This document shows, in pieces, positions 41,452 to 49,529 of a DNA stretch of 64,000 bases. Within the stretch, counting starts at the first letter, position 1, and every line of letters starts with the position of its first letter. Source of the DNA: Candidatus Gordonibacter avicola (GTDB lineage Bacteria; Actinomycetota; Coriobacteriia; Coriobacteriales; Eggerthellaceae); NCBI GenBank assembly GCA_019113915.1, contig DXGM01000016.1, positions 62,001 to 126,000 on the forward strand. Direction: 5' to 3'. The position numbers and the translations under genes are program-made. Below the pieces are notes generated by a model, which saw only the letters and a list, made by a program, of their open reading frames with translations, made no database searches and had not been told where the DNA came from.

Positions 41452-41515
41452 AAAGTACAAAACTTGAAAAGAAAAGTACTACTTTTGAAAATCAAAGTAC
41501 AAAGTTTTTGTACTT
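41452..41515. repeat. Cluster of AAAGTACAAA-type repeats upstream of the AAA/TOPRIM module
   Basis: AAAGTACAAAACTT (41452-41465) and AAAGTACAAAGTTT (41494-41507) are direct repeats 42 bases apart (about four helical turns). AAAGTACT lies between them at 41474-41481, and TTTTTGTACTT (41505-41515) is the inverted form. The block is AT-rich and lies 95-160 bases upstream of the AAA ATPase start, so it may be an operator. TATAAA at 41569-41574 could be a -10. Confidence 0.6.
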
Positions 41516-41609
41516 CTGCCCTCAAAATCTACCACCGCCTTGATTTTTTCGTTTTCCTGAAATAAAGTTATAAACAGATTTTATGTTCATAACTGTAAAG
41601 AAGGCCCTC

Positions 41610-42806
41610 ATGCGCTTAATTAAATTCAGATTAAACGGCATTGACCTGTTCGAAAACGAAATACTTGCTTTCGACTTTTTCGCCACAGATCGCGTACCTG
41701 ATTCATCATTGGTTTATGAACTTCTCAAACCAATTTACACCCAGAAAGTCGTTGGCTTGGCAGGCATAAATGCCACCGGCAAATCAACCGCCCTTTCCTT
41801 TATTGAGGCAGTTCTTAAATTATTGTCAGGTGAACCCCTTCAGTCGTATAGTCAGGCATTTTATTCCACTGCCTTCCGTAAGAGTTTTCAGCTCGAAGCT
41901 CTTTTTTATCAGGATGGTCAGTACTACCTTTTAGATTCCGATATCCACTATGTTGCAGAGACGGAAGAAGATTCCTCCCTTGTTCCCCTCAAATTGGCAT
42001 TCGCGGACGAAACACTCTGGGTGGCAAAAAGGGATGTGCATTTAAAAAAACAACTTGATTATAAGGAGTTTCGCCGTATTGCTACGCAAATGATACAGCG
42101 GAGTACTCTATCGGAAGAAGCTGCGCGCTTTTTACCTGATGATGTGAGTGTTGTTTCTTCGATCCAGAAAAAGGCTAAACCTGTCGTATCCGCTTTATAC
42201 CATGATGCACCCTTGCAGACTCCTGTCGTAAATCGCATGGGTGGTGCTGTTGCAAACGTATTTGACCCGAGCATCGAATACCTTAAACCGTCTGATAGCG
42301 GCGGCAGTCTTTTCCGTCTTAAGTTCAAACGAAGCGCCGAAGAAGAGGAACATTTTGTAAGTGTCATATCTTCAATGCTTTCATCAGGCACGATACGCGG
42401 AATCGAACTTGTTGACCAAGCTGTTTTAGTTCTTAAAACGGGTGGGTATCTTCTTGTGGATGAAATCGAAAACCATCTCAATAAGCAGCTGGTTGGTATG
42501 ATCATGTCGCTTTTCGACTCAGAAGAGACTAACCCGTACGGTGCCCTTCTTATTTTCACAACTCACTATCCTGAAGCGCTTGATTATATGCAACGTAAGG
42601 ACAACCTTTATTTTCTCGTGCGAAATGACGAGCACCGAACGCAGATTATTAAGTATTCCGATCGGGTCAAACGCATCGAGAACAAAAAGAGTGAGGTCTT
42701 CCTATCTAATTACATTAAAGGTACCGCTCCTAAATATAGCGAAGTTGCGGCATTGAAGCGTTCTGTTATCGACCGCTTGAAGGATGAGGTTCATGGACAT
42801 CAGTGA
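41610..42806 (+). CDS. AAA ATPase of an AbiL/RloA-like abortive-infection module
   Basis: A 398-residue P-loop protein. The start is ATG 41610 (AAAGAAGG upstream); an ATG nine codons earlier has no such signal. Walker A is GINATGKST (52-60), a signature-like SSGTIRGIEL lies at 258-267, Walker B is LLVDEIENHL (281-290), and a switch His is in FTTHYPEAL (about 319). This is the SMC/ABC-type arrangement of AAA_21 proteins in anti-phage systems. The gene overlaps the next by 14 bases, and that partner has a TOPRIM-like Cys-Glu-Gly motif, as in AbiLi/AbiLii and RloA/RloB. AT-rich codon use, flanking repeats and a shared 3' hairpin indicate transfer. Anti-phage function is inferred. Confidence 0.82.
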   Translation: MRLIKFRLNGIDLFENEILAFDFFATDRVPDSSLVYELLKPIYTQKVVGLAGINATGKSTALSFIEAVLKLLSGEPLQSYSQAFYSTAFRKSFQLEALFYQDGQYYLLDSDIHYVAETEEDSSLVPLKLAFADETLWVAKRDVHLKKQLDYKEFRRIATQMIQRSTLSEEAARFLPDDVSVVSSIQKKAKPVVSALYHDAPLQTPVVNRMGGAVANVFDPSIEYLKPSDSGGSLFRLKFKRSAEEEEHFVSVISSMLSSGTIRGIELVDQAVLVLKTGGYLLVDEIENHLNKQLVGMIMSLFDSEETNPYGALLIFTTHYPEALDYMQRKDNLYFLVRNDEHRTQIIKYSDRVKRIENKKSEVFLSNYIKGTAPKYSEVAALKRSVIDRLKDEVHGHQ

Positions 42807-43332
42807 GTTTCGTTTTGCCCTTTCTTCCTCATATGTTCTGTTTGTTTGTGAAGGAGGTGCCGAGCGCATTGTCATTCGGAAGCTCATTGAGAGCGAGCAG
42901 CTTCTCTGTAGGCCCGAAAACATTGTAGAGGTAACTTCCCTGAGAAGCGCCTCGGCTATTGAGCAGAAATTCCTTGGATATGATTACGATAAAGACCTGA
43001 TTATTGCTCGTGTGCTCGATTCAAAAACGGAACGTTTTACTTTGGGAAATCTCTATCGGGATCGCTTTTCTGTATGTAATATACGTACAAGTCCAGAAAT
43101 TGAAATGCTTGTCATCATTAACGAGCATCAACTAACTGAGTTCAATAAGGTAAAGAGCCGCATAAAGCCAAGTCAGTTTTGCATCAGGGAACTTGGCTTT
43201 ACCAACGTCAAAAAACCTGATTTTCTTGAAACGTATTGGAGCAAAGAAACCTTACTCTGTGCGATACGAGAATATAAAAGGATCCATCGAACTCCACCCG
43301 GCGAGTTTTGCCTCGCTGATATGCTTCGTTAA
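42793..43332 (+). CDS. TOPRIM-like partner of the AAA ATPase (RloB/AbiLii-like)
   Basis: A 179-residue protein starting at ATG 42793, with AAGGATGAGG upstream inside the end of the ATPase gene. SYVLFVCEGGAERIVIRKLI (residues about 13-32) is the TOPRIM-type first strand with Glu20 and Glu24. DYDKDLIIARVLDSKTERF supplies the acidic residues of the second site. SPEIEMLVIINEHQL and SKETLLCAIREYKR resemble the C-terminal half of RloB proteins. The fold suggests a metal-dependent nuclease activated by the ATPase. Overlap of the genes implies coupled translation. The family placement rests on motifs and pairing, not on a search. Confidence 0.72.
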   Translation: MDISEFRFALSSSYVLFVCEGGAERIVIRKLIESEQLLCRPENIVEVTSLRSASAIEQKFLGYDYDKDLIIARVLDSKTERFTLGNLYRDRFSVCNIRTSPEIEMLVIINEHQLTEFNKVKSRIKPSQFCIRELGFTNVKKPDFLETYWSKETLLCAIREYKRIHRTPPGEFCLADMLR

Positions 43333-43352
43333 GCAGGTCGCATTAGTCTCAA

Positions 43353-43374
43353 GGGGGCTGCAACAAAAGCCCCT
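43353..43374 (+). terminator. Hairpin behind the AAA/TOPRIM module, shared with the Doc/Fic-like pair
   Basis: GGGGGCTGCAACAAAAGCCC folds GGGGC/GCCCC around an A-rich loop. The same sequence with one change follows the Doc/Fic-like gene at 21378. A family A repeat begins 12 bases later. Confidence 0.55.
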
Positions 43375-43385
43375 CCCCGCTACTC

Positions 43386-43748
43386 AAAAGTGTGACGCGC
43401 TATCGCGCTGCCTAGTACGCCAATAAGCCTTCCCGCATACCTTACCTTGCGGCGCAGGCTGACTGGCTTGAAAACATTGACTGGTAAGTAGCATACCCTC
43501 CGTAGCGGCGTAAGCAGCGACGGCGCAAAGCGCCTAGTCCCTTATAGGATGCGCTGTTCACGCGAAGCGCAAAAACGCAGGTCATAGTTGAGTTCTCCGC
43601 CTGCGGCGGAGAGGGCGCTTCATGAAGCGCCCCTACGAAGGTTATCTTTTTAGTTAGGTTTATCGTACATGAACGAGCCCTCGTCATAGTGCTAGGGAAG
43701 GCAACCATCTCTTGGCGTATTCGTTAGCGCGAAGCGCGTCACACTTTT
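43386..43748 (+). repeat. MITE-like repeat family A, copy 4 (363 bp, most complete)
   Basis: Left end AAAAGTGTGACGCGCTATCG, right end GAAGCGCGTCACACTTTT. Inside: GCGCAGGCTGACTGGCTTG, GCGACGGCGCAAAGCGCC, AAAACGCAGGTCATAG, TCCGCCTGCGGCGGA, GAAGCGCCCCTACGAAGG, TTTTTAGTTAGGTTTATCG and GAGCCCTCGTCATAGTG. It fills the 453-base gap 43333-43785 between the accessory module and the nitrilase gene. No target-site duplication is evident. Confidence 0.82.
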
Positions 43749-43785
43749 GTTCAAGCTCCCTTGTCGTCGCAAACGCAGTAATTAT

Positions 43786-44616
43786 TTACGGCAGCAGTAC
43801 GTAGTCGTAGAGGTCGGGGCGGCGGTCTCGGAGGTAGGGGCTTTTTTGGCGCCAGTCTTTGATGTCGCTGACGTCAATCTCCACGTGCAGCACGCCTTCG
43901 GCTTCTTCCTCAAGTTCGGCTACTACCTGGCCGCGCGGGTTGCACACCTTGGTGTGACCGGGCATGACCAGGTCGTCCTCCACGCCGTAGCGGTTCACGG
44001 CGGCCAGAAACACGGTGTTTTCAAGCGCGCGGGCGGGCACGTTGATGTCCCACACGTCCATGTCCTCGGCACACCACGCCGACGGGCACACCAGAATGTC
44101 GGCCCCCTGCAGCGCCAGCATGCGCGCGACCTCGGGAAATCCCAGGTCGTAGCAAATGAGCACACCCACGCGTCCAAAGTCGGTGTCGAACACGGGCAAG
44201 CCAGCGCCGGAGCGGAAGTAGAAACGCTCGAGCGCCCATAGGTGCTGCTTGTCGTAGGTGCCCATGACCTCGCCCGCGCGGTCGATCACGACGGCGCTGT
44301 TGAAGACGACACCCTCCAGCTCGTAGGTGAGCGGCACGCCCGCCACCACGTAGCAACCGGCCGCGCGCGCAGCCTCCTGCAGCGCACGCACGGTGGGGCC
44401 ATCTACCGGTTCGGCCAGTTCAGGAATGTGCGGACCCACGATATTCAGCTCGTAGCCCGTGGAGAACAACTCGGGCAGCACCACCAAATCGGCGCCCTCG
44501 GCCGCCGCTTCCGCAATCATGCGGCACGCCTTCTCGGTGTTGGCCGCGGGGTCGCACAGCACGCTTTCGAACTGTACAAGCGCCAGGTGTGCCGTTTGCT
44601 TCGTATTCACTGTCAT
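43786..44616 (-). CDS. Nitrilase-superfamily carbon-nitrogen hydrolase
   Basis: A 276-residue cytoplasmic amidohydrolase. The catalytic triad is Glu49 (VVLPELFSTGY), Lys123 (YDKQHLWALERFYF) and Cys155 (VLICYDLGFPE). The conserved ENTVFLAAVNRYG is present towards the C-terminus. Length fits N-carbamoyl-amine or omega-amidases. It lies 7 bases after the hydantoinase gene in the same direction, so in this operon it may hydrolyse an N-carbamoyl or amide intermediate, for example one produced by opening a hydantoin ring. That step order is inferred from neighbours; the exact substrate cannot be read. Confidence 0.92.
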   Translation of the reverse strand: MTVNTKQTAHLALVQFESVLCDPAANTEKACRMIAEAAAEGADLVVLPELFSTGYELNIVGPHIPELAEPVDGPTVRALQEAARAAGCYVVAGVPLTYELEGVVFNSAVVIDRAGEVMGTYDKQHLWALERFYFRSGAGLPVFDTDFGRVGVLICYDLGFPEVARMLALQGADILVCPSAWCAEDMDVWDINVPARALENTVFLAAVNRYGVEDDLVMPGHTKVCNPRGQVVAELEEEAEGVLHVEIDVSDIKDWRQKSPYLRDRRPDLYDYVLLP

Positions 44617-44623
44617 GCCCCTT

Positions 44624-46210
44624 CTACAGGTTGAGATCTCCCACAGCCTTCACGCGAATGCACAGCGCATCGCCCAGGTACGCCATGGGAATGTCCTCGA
44701 CGTCCACCACTTCCACCGTGTCGGGGTTGGCGCCGGCCTCGATGGCCTCGTCGCACGCGCGCTGCTTCGACTCAGCGAGCGCCTGGTCGCGCGGCGTTTC
44801 CGCCAGCGAGAACACCTTGGCAATCTGGCCGGACACCTGCGCAATGGCCGAACCCACAGCGTTCGCCACACCGAAGTTCTCCGGGCGCAGCACGTTGTTC
44901 GAGCCCTCCAGGTGGTCGGGCGCCAGGATGGAGCCGCCGCCCACCAGGATAACCGTCACGTCGCCAGCCGACGTCTTCATAGCGTCCACCGCGTCCTCGA
45001 TGATGCGCGTGATCTCGGCATATGCCGCGTCCACAAGCGCTGGATCGAGGTCGGCCACCAGCGCCGGGTCGCCCACGCCCTCGGCCAGGCCCTTCGCCAC
45101 CACAATGTCGGTAGCCGTCAGGGTGTCGCCGCCGAAGCAGAGCGCCTTCTTCGTCACGAGATACCCCACGCTGTCGGGGCCCACACTCACACGGCCGTCC
45201 TCAAGCTGGCGCACCAGCGAGCCGCCGCCCAAACCCACGGACACCAGGTCAGGCATGCGGAAGTTCGTGCGCACGTCGCCAATTTCCACGGCCACCATGC
45301 TCTCGCGCGGGAACCCGTGCGCCAGTACGCCCACGTCGGTGGTGGTGCCGCCAATATCCACCACCACGGCGTCCTTCTCCTTCGTAAGGAACGACGCGCC
45401 GCGGATGGAGTTGGTGGGCCCGCAGGCAATGGTGAAGATGGGGTAGCGCTTCGCGTAGTCCACGGACATGAGCGTACCGTCGTTTTGCCCCAGGTAAACA
45501 GCCATATCGGTGAGGCCTTCGGACGCGAGCGCCGCCTCGAAGCTATCGGCCGTCGTGCGCGCCACATCATAGAGCGCCGCGTTCAGGATGGACGCATTTT
45601 CGCGCTCAAGGAAGCCCAGAGAGCCAATTTCACTCGACAGCGTCACGGGGAAGTCTACCCCTAGTTCCTCATGCAGGATGGCCGCCGCACGCTTCTCGTG
45701 CGCGTCGGACACCGGCGAGAACACGCTGGTCACCGCCACGGATTCGAAGCCCTCTTCGCGCACCACGCGGGCCACGTCGCGAATTTCTTCCTCGGACAGC
45801 GGGCTGATCTCGCGGCCGTCGAACTCGTTGCCGCCGTGCACCAGAAAGTCACGCACGCGCATGGCACTCTTCAACTCGTCGGGCCAGTCGGCCATGCAGC
45901 TGATGGCCGTGGTCGCCGGCGCTCCCACGCGCAGCGCCGCCACCTTGTTGAGGCGCTTGCGCTCAACGATAGCGTTCGTGCAGTGCGTAGTGCCCAGCAT
46001 GGCGAACCCGATGTTCTTCGCCGCCTCGGGGCCAATCTGCGCGATGACCTCGTGCATGGCGGCCTCGATGCCGCTCATCACGTCCTCAGTAGTGGGGCTT
46101 TTCGTGGCGGCCACCAGGTTGAGGTCGCCGTCAATCACCACGGCATCGGTGTTCGTGCCACCCACGTCAATGCCCAGACGCCAGATGCGCTTCTGCTCCT
46201 GACCAGCCAT
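44624..46210 (-). CDS. Hydantoinase/oxoprolinase-family protein (HyuA type)
   Basis: A 528-residue ASKHA-fold protein. The start at ATG 46210 overlaps the stop of the preceding DUF917 gene (TAATG). The N-terminus LGIDVGGTNTDAVVID is the phosphate-1 loop, and VVDIGGTTTDVGVLAHGFP and GGGSILAPDH are the later nucleotide-binding motifs. Proteins of this family couple ATP hydrolysis to opening of cyclic amides. The length is that of stand-alone HyuA-type proteins rather than full oxoprolinases. It pairs with DUF917 upstream and a nitrilase downstream, a set consistent with uptake and breakdown of hydantoin-like or thiohydantoin-like rings. Confidence 0.92.
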   Translation of the reverse strand: MAGQEQKRIWRLGIDVGGTNTDAVVIDGDLNLVAATKSPTTEDVMSGIEAAMHEVIAQIGPEAAKNIGFAMLGTTHCTNAIVERKRLNKVAALRVGAPATTAISCMADWPDELKSAMRVRDFLVHGGNEFDGREISPLSEEEIRDVARVVREEGFESVAVTSVFSPVSDAHEKRAAAILHEELGVDFPVTLSSEIGSLGFLERENASILNAALYDVARTTADSFEAALASEGLTDMAVYLGQNDGTLMSVDYAKRYPIFTIACGPTNSIRGASFLTKEKDAVVVDIGGTTTDVGVLAHGFPRESMVAVEIGDVRTNFRMPDLVSVGLGGGSLVRQLEDGRVSVGPDSVGYLVTKKALCFGGDTLTATDIVVAKGLAEGVGDPALVADLDPALVDAAYAEITRIIEDAVDAMKTSAGDVTVILVGGGSILAPDHLEGSNNVLRPENFGVANAVGSAIAQVSGQIAKVFSLAETPRDQALAESKQRACDEAIEAGANPDTVEVVDVEDIPMAYLGDALCIRVKAVGDLNL

Positions 46211-47325
46211 TACGCCTGCACCTCCCCATCTGCCGCGGCGCGCGCCACCACGCGCTCTTCCACCGGAATGTAGTCCACGTCGTAGCCGAACGCGCGCGGC
46301 CCCACCACGGCCAGGCCCTGCGGCTCGCGCCACTGCGGCGCGCACGGCATGCCCACCACCACAACGCGAGCGCCGTACTTCAGGCCCTCGGTGGTCACGG
46401 GCGCGCCCGATTCCATGTCAAGCGACATAATAAGGTCGGGAGCCGTGGTCACCGGCTCGCCGTCGCGCAGCGCAATGAGGTTCTCGTTCTGGAATTCGAT
46501 GATCAGCTCGCTGCCCTTATCCTCGTCGAGGCCGGCCACCACGGCGCGGCCGCGCACGAACATGCCGTCGGTCTTGCGCTCGACATCCAGCACCTTGCCC
46601 CGGAACAGGCGGAACCCGTTCGTCACGTCCAGCACGGCATCAATGGGGTCGGTGTGCTGCTCGCGCGCCTCACGCAGCGTGCGGCCAATTTCCTCGCAGA
46701 GCGTCGGCGTGCCAGGAATGCAGAAGTCCTTGAGCTGACGCCCCGTGCACGGGTACGACGCCAGAATGGTGTAGCCGCCCATCACCGACGTGGCCTGGCG
46801 CGCGATGCGCTCAAGCCAGCGGTCGTCGATGCCGCGCACCGTGACCGTGTTCCCCTTCTCGTCGGCGAGCACCGCGGGCTGGCCCTTCACGCCGTTGATG
46901 CCGAGCGTGGTCATTTGCAGCTCGGGGAACGCGCGGCCCATCAGGTCACAGTCCACCACGGGAATGCGGCGCGTGGCCGCCAGGATGAACGGGATGGTGG
47001 AGTTCACGCCGCCCGCTTCCACCGCGTAGATGGCATAGGGTTCCTGGCCAAGTTCCTTCACCAGTTCGTCATACGTGGCCATGGGTTCTAAGCCGCTGCA
47101 AATTTTCTCTACCATAATAGTGGGCGCGCCCATCATCTGCGAGACGCACACCATGGCGTCATCAGGCACCTCATCAGGCGTGATGAGTTCCACGTCGCCG
47201 TATTTCCTGATAGCCTCAATAGCCATGAGCTTGCCGACGTACGGGTCGCCGCCCCCGCCGGCGCCGAGAACGGTCGCGCCAAGCGCCATGTCCTCAATCT
47301 CTTTGATGCCGATCATCCTTCTCAT
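46210..47325 (-). CDS. DUF917-family protein (S-methyl-thiohydantoin desulfurase-like)
   Basis: A 371-residue protein. The start at ATG 47325 is chosen because the sequence MRRMIGIKEIEDMALGATVL begins the family domain; AGGAAAGGCG lies about 11-15 bases upstream, so spacing is long. Family segments are GAGGGGDPYVGKLMAIEAI, AVEAGGVNSTIPFILA, CDLMGRAFPELQM and GYTILASYPCTG. DUF917 proteins are regularly encoded next to HyuA-type proteins. The gene is divergent from DUF1177 and M29 peptidase genes across 129 bases, so both arms are probably co-regulated. Confidence 0.9.
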   Translation of the reverse strand: MRRMIGIKEIEDMALGATVLGAGGGGDPYVGKLMAIEAIRKYGDVELITPDEVPDDAMVCVSQMMGAPTIMVEKICSGLEPMATYDELVKELGQEPYAIYAVEAGGVNSTIPFILAATRRIPVVDCDLMGRAFPELQMTTLGINGVKGQPAVLADEKGNTVTVRGIDDRWLERIARQATSVMGGYTILASYPCTGRQLKDFCIPGTPTLCEEIGRTLREAREQHTDPIDAVLDVTNGFRLFRGKVLDVERKTDGMFVRGRAVVAGLDEDKGSELIIEFQNENLIALRDGEPVTTAPDLIMSLDMESGAPVTTEGLKYGARVVVVGMPCAPQWREPQGLAVVGPRAFGYDVDYIPVEERVVARAAADGEVQA

Positions 47326-47454
47326 TGTGACAGCACGCCTTTCCTCGAAGATTCTGCGAATTGCGTCGAACCGTATTATCATAGAAGCGAACAGAGAATG
47401 CGACAGCAATACCGCGAAAACTCGGCGTCTTTCGCGCGCGTGAGGAGACTTTCT

Positions 47455-48435
47455 ATGATTCTCAAACAGCTCATTGAACTGTATGACCTGCTAGATTCGC
47501 CCGCTGCGAGCGGCGCGGGCGTGGTGAAGTACCTGCGAAGCATTGATCCTGCGTGCGATGCGGAAACCTATGTACTGGAAGGGCCGAAGGGTTCCACGGA
47601 CATGGTGCGCGTGCGTATTCCCGGGTCGCGCGGGAGCGCTGCCGGCGGCGACGCGCCCACCATCGGGCTGCTGGGACGCTTGGGAGGTTTGGGCGCGCGG
47701 CCGGAGCGCATTGGCTTTGTGTCGGATGGCGACGGCGCGTTGTGTGCGCTGGCGTGCGCAGCGAAGCTGGTGTCGATGCGTGCACGCGGCGACGTATTGC
47801 CTGGTGATGTGGTGGTTTCGACGCACGTGTGCCCGCATGCGCCCACGTTTCCGCACGAACCCGTGGCGTTCATGGGCTCGCCGGTGGCAACAGCCGACGT
47901 CAACCGCGAGGAAGTGGGCGGCGACGCGGCGCACGGTCCCTGGGCGCTCGACGCCGTGCTGGTGGTGGACACCACGAAGGGCAACCGCATCATGAACGAG
48001 CGCGGCTTCATGATTTCGCCCACCGTGAAGGAAGGCTGCATCCTGCGCGTGAGCGAGGACTTAGTGTCGCTCATGGAAATTACGACGGGCCGCCGCGCGC
48101 GCACCTATCCGCTGTCGATGGCCGACATCACGCCGTACGGCAACGGCCTCTACCACCTGAACTCCATCCTGCAGCCCTGCACCGCCACCGATGCTCCGGT
48201 GGTGGGCGTGGCTATCACCACCGAAACCGCCGTCCCCGGATGCGCCACCGGCGCCACGCACCTGAGTGACGTGGAGGAAGCCGGCGCGTTCATGATTGAA
48301 GTAGCAAAAGCCTTCGGCGAAAGGAAATGCGCCTTCTACGACGCCGACGAATTCGAACGCTTCACCACCCGTTACGGCTCCATGAAGCACCTCCAAACTA
48401 TGGGAACCTTGCCCGCGGAGGATCCTGAGGCCTAG
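47455..48435 (+). CDS. DUF1177-family protein
   Basis: A 326-residue cytoplasmic protein starting at ATG 47455 with GAGGAGAC upstream. Segments typical of the family are LLDSPAASGAGVVKYL, GFVSDGDGALCALACAAKL, GDVVVSTHVCPHAPTFPHEP, PVATADVNREEV and TEPVPG-like TETAVPGCATGATHLSDVEE. The conserved His/Asp/Glu residues suggest a metal-dependent peptidase-like fold, but no reaction is established. It is followed 45 bases later by an M29-type aminopeptidase gene and faces the DUF917-HyuA-nitrilase operon, so it likely belongs to the same pathway. Confidence 0.88.
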   Translation: MILKQLIELYDLLDSPAASGAGVVKYLRSIDPACDAETYVLEGPKGSTDMVRVRIPGSRGSAAGGDAPTIGLLGRLGGLGARPERIGFVSDGDGALCALACAAKLVSMRARGDVLPGDVVVSTHVCPHAPTFPHEPVAFMGSPVATADVNREEVGGDAAHGPWALDAVLVVDTTKGNRIMNERGFMISPTVKEGCILRVSEDLVSLMEITTGRRARTYPLSMADITPYGNGLYHLNSILQPCTATDAPVVGVAITTETAVPGCATGATHLSDVEEAGAFMIEVAKAFGERKCAFYDADEFERFTTRYGSMKHLQTMGTLPAEDPEA

Positions 48436-48480
48436 CGTTTTGTGCTCCGGGTGACAAAAGGAATAACGAAAGGCCCCCTC

Positions 48481-49434
48481 ATGAACCTTCACGATCGTGC
48501 TCGCTCCATCATCGCCACCAACCTCGCGCTGCAACCTGGCGAAACCCTCCTTGTCGTTACCGACAGTCCCACGCGCGAGGTGGGCGAACTCTTCTACGAG
48601 GCCGCGTGCGCTGCCGAGCACAACGCGCTCATACTGCAGATGCCCGAGGGACGCGTTGCGGGCGAGGAACCACCGGCGGCTGTGGCAGCCGCAATGAAGG
48701 CGGCTGATGTGGCGCTTTGTCCCACGGCGAAGTCGATCACCCACACGAACGCGCGCATCGCCGCTGCTGCTGCGGGCACGCGCGTGGTAACGATGCCCGG
48801 CGTGACCATGGACATGCTGCGCGAAGGTGCCGCCTGCGCCGACTATGCCCAGGTGGAACGCCTCACGCATAAGTTAACGGAACGCCTCACGCGCGCCCAA
48901 ACCGCGCGCATCGAGAAAGACGGTCACGTGCTGGAACTCTCCCTCGCCGGACGCGACGGCGTGGCAAGCCCTGGCGTGTACCGCGAGCCAGGCGCCAGCG
49001 GAAACTTCCCCTCAGGCGAAGCGTATATTGCGCCCCTTGAGGACGCCGCGAATGGCAGCGTCGTCATCGACGGCTCCATGGTGGGCATCGGCACGCTGGC
49101 ATCTCCGCTGGTGGCAACCATCGAGCACGGCCGCCTCGTGCGCGTGGAAGGCGGCGACGAGAACGGCCCCTACGCCGATCGCCTCGCGATGCTGTTCGAG
49201 CGCCCGGAAAACGGCACCATCGCCGAGCTGGGCATCGGCACCAACGAGGCCGCTAAGTTGTGCGGCATCATCCTTGAGGACGAAAAACTCTACGGCACCG
49301 TGCACGTGGCCTTCGGCACAAACACCTCATTCGGCGGCACCACCAAAGCCGCCTGCCACCTCGACGGCATCATCCTCCACCCCACCCTCTACTTAGACAA
49401 CGAACTCGTCATCAAGGAAGGCACGTTCGTCTAA
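48481..49434 (+). CDS. M29-like aminopeptidase (leucyl aminopeptidase family)
   Basis: A 317-residue protein starting at ATG 48481 behind AAAGGCCCC. The C-terminal half carries the metal-binding features of M29 peptidases: AELGIGTNEAAKLCGIILEDEK, GTVHVAFGTNTSFGG and HLDGIILHPTLYLDN. The N-terminal half LQPGETLLVVTDSPTREVGELFYEAA binds in a Rossmann-like fold. Members cleave N-terminal residues from short peptides, or act on related amides. Together with DUF1177 it forms the rightward arm of the amide-catabolic locus. A hairpin terminator follows at 49479. Confidence 0.88.
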   Translation: MNLHDRARSIIATNLALQPGETLLVVTDSPTREVGELFYEAACAAEHNALILQMPEGRVAGEEPPAAVAAAMKAADVALCPTAKSITHTNARIAAAAAGTRVVTMPGVTMDMLREGAACADYAQVERLTHKLTERLTRAQTARIEKDGHVLELSLAGRDGVASPGVYREPGASGNFPSGEAYIAPLEDAANGSVVIDGSMVGIGTLASPLVATIEHGRLVRVEGGDENGPYADRLAMLFERPENGTIAELGIGTNEAAKLCGIILEDEKLYGTVHVAFGTNTSFGGTTKAACHLDGIILHPTLYLDNELVIKEGTFV

Positions 49435-49478
49435 AGCGACAGCAGCGCCCAAGCGCGTCACACTTCGCAGGTAAAGAA

Positions 49479-49504
49479 TGGGAGCCCCGTCGCCAGGGCT
49501 CCCA
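49479..49504. terminator. Hairpin between the aminopeptidase and clpB genes
   Basis: Perfect 9-bp stem TGGGAGCCC (49479-49487) / GGGCTCCCA (49496-49504) between converging genes; probably shared. A short piece of family A end (AAGCGCGTCACACTT, 49451-49465) lies just before it. Confidence 0.65.
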
Positions 49505-49529
49505 CGTCACACACTAGTTCCACTCCACC

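Noticed and set aside
43386..43748. Complete insertion sequence
   Set aside because: Terminal inverted repeats are clear, but there is no transposase frame inside and no target-site duplication at the borders of any copy I inspected.
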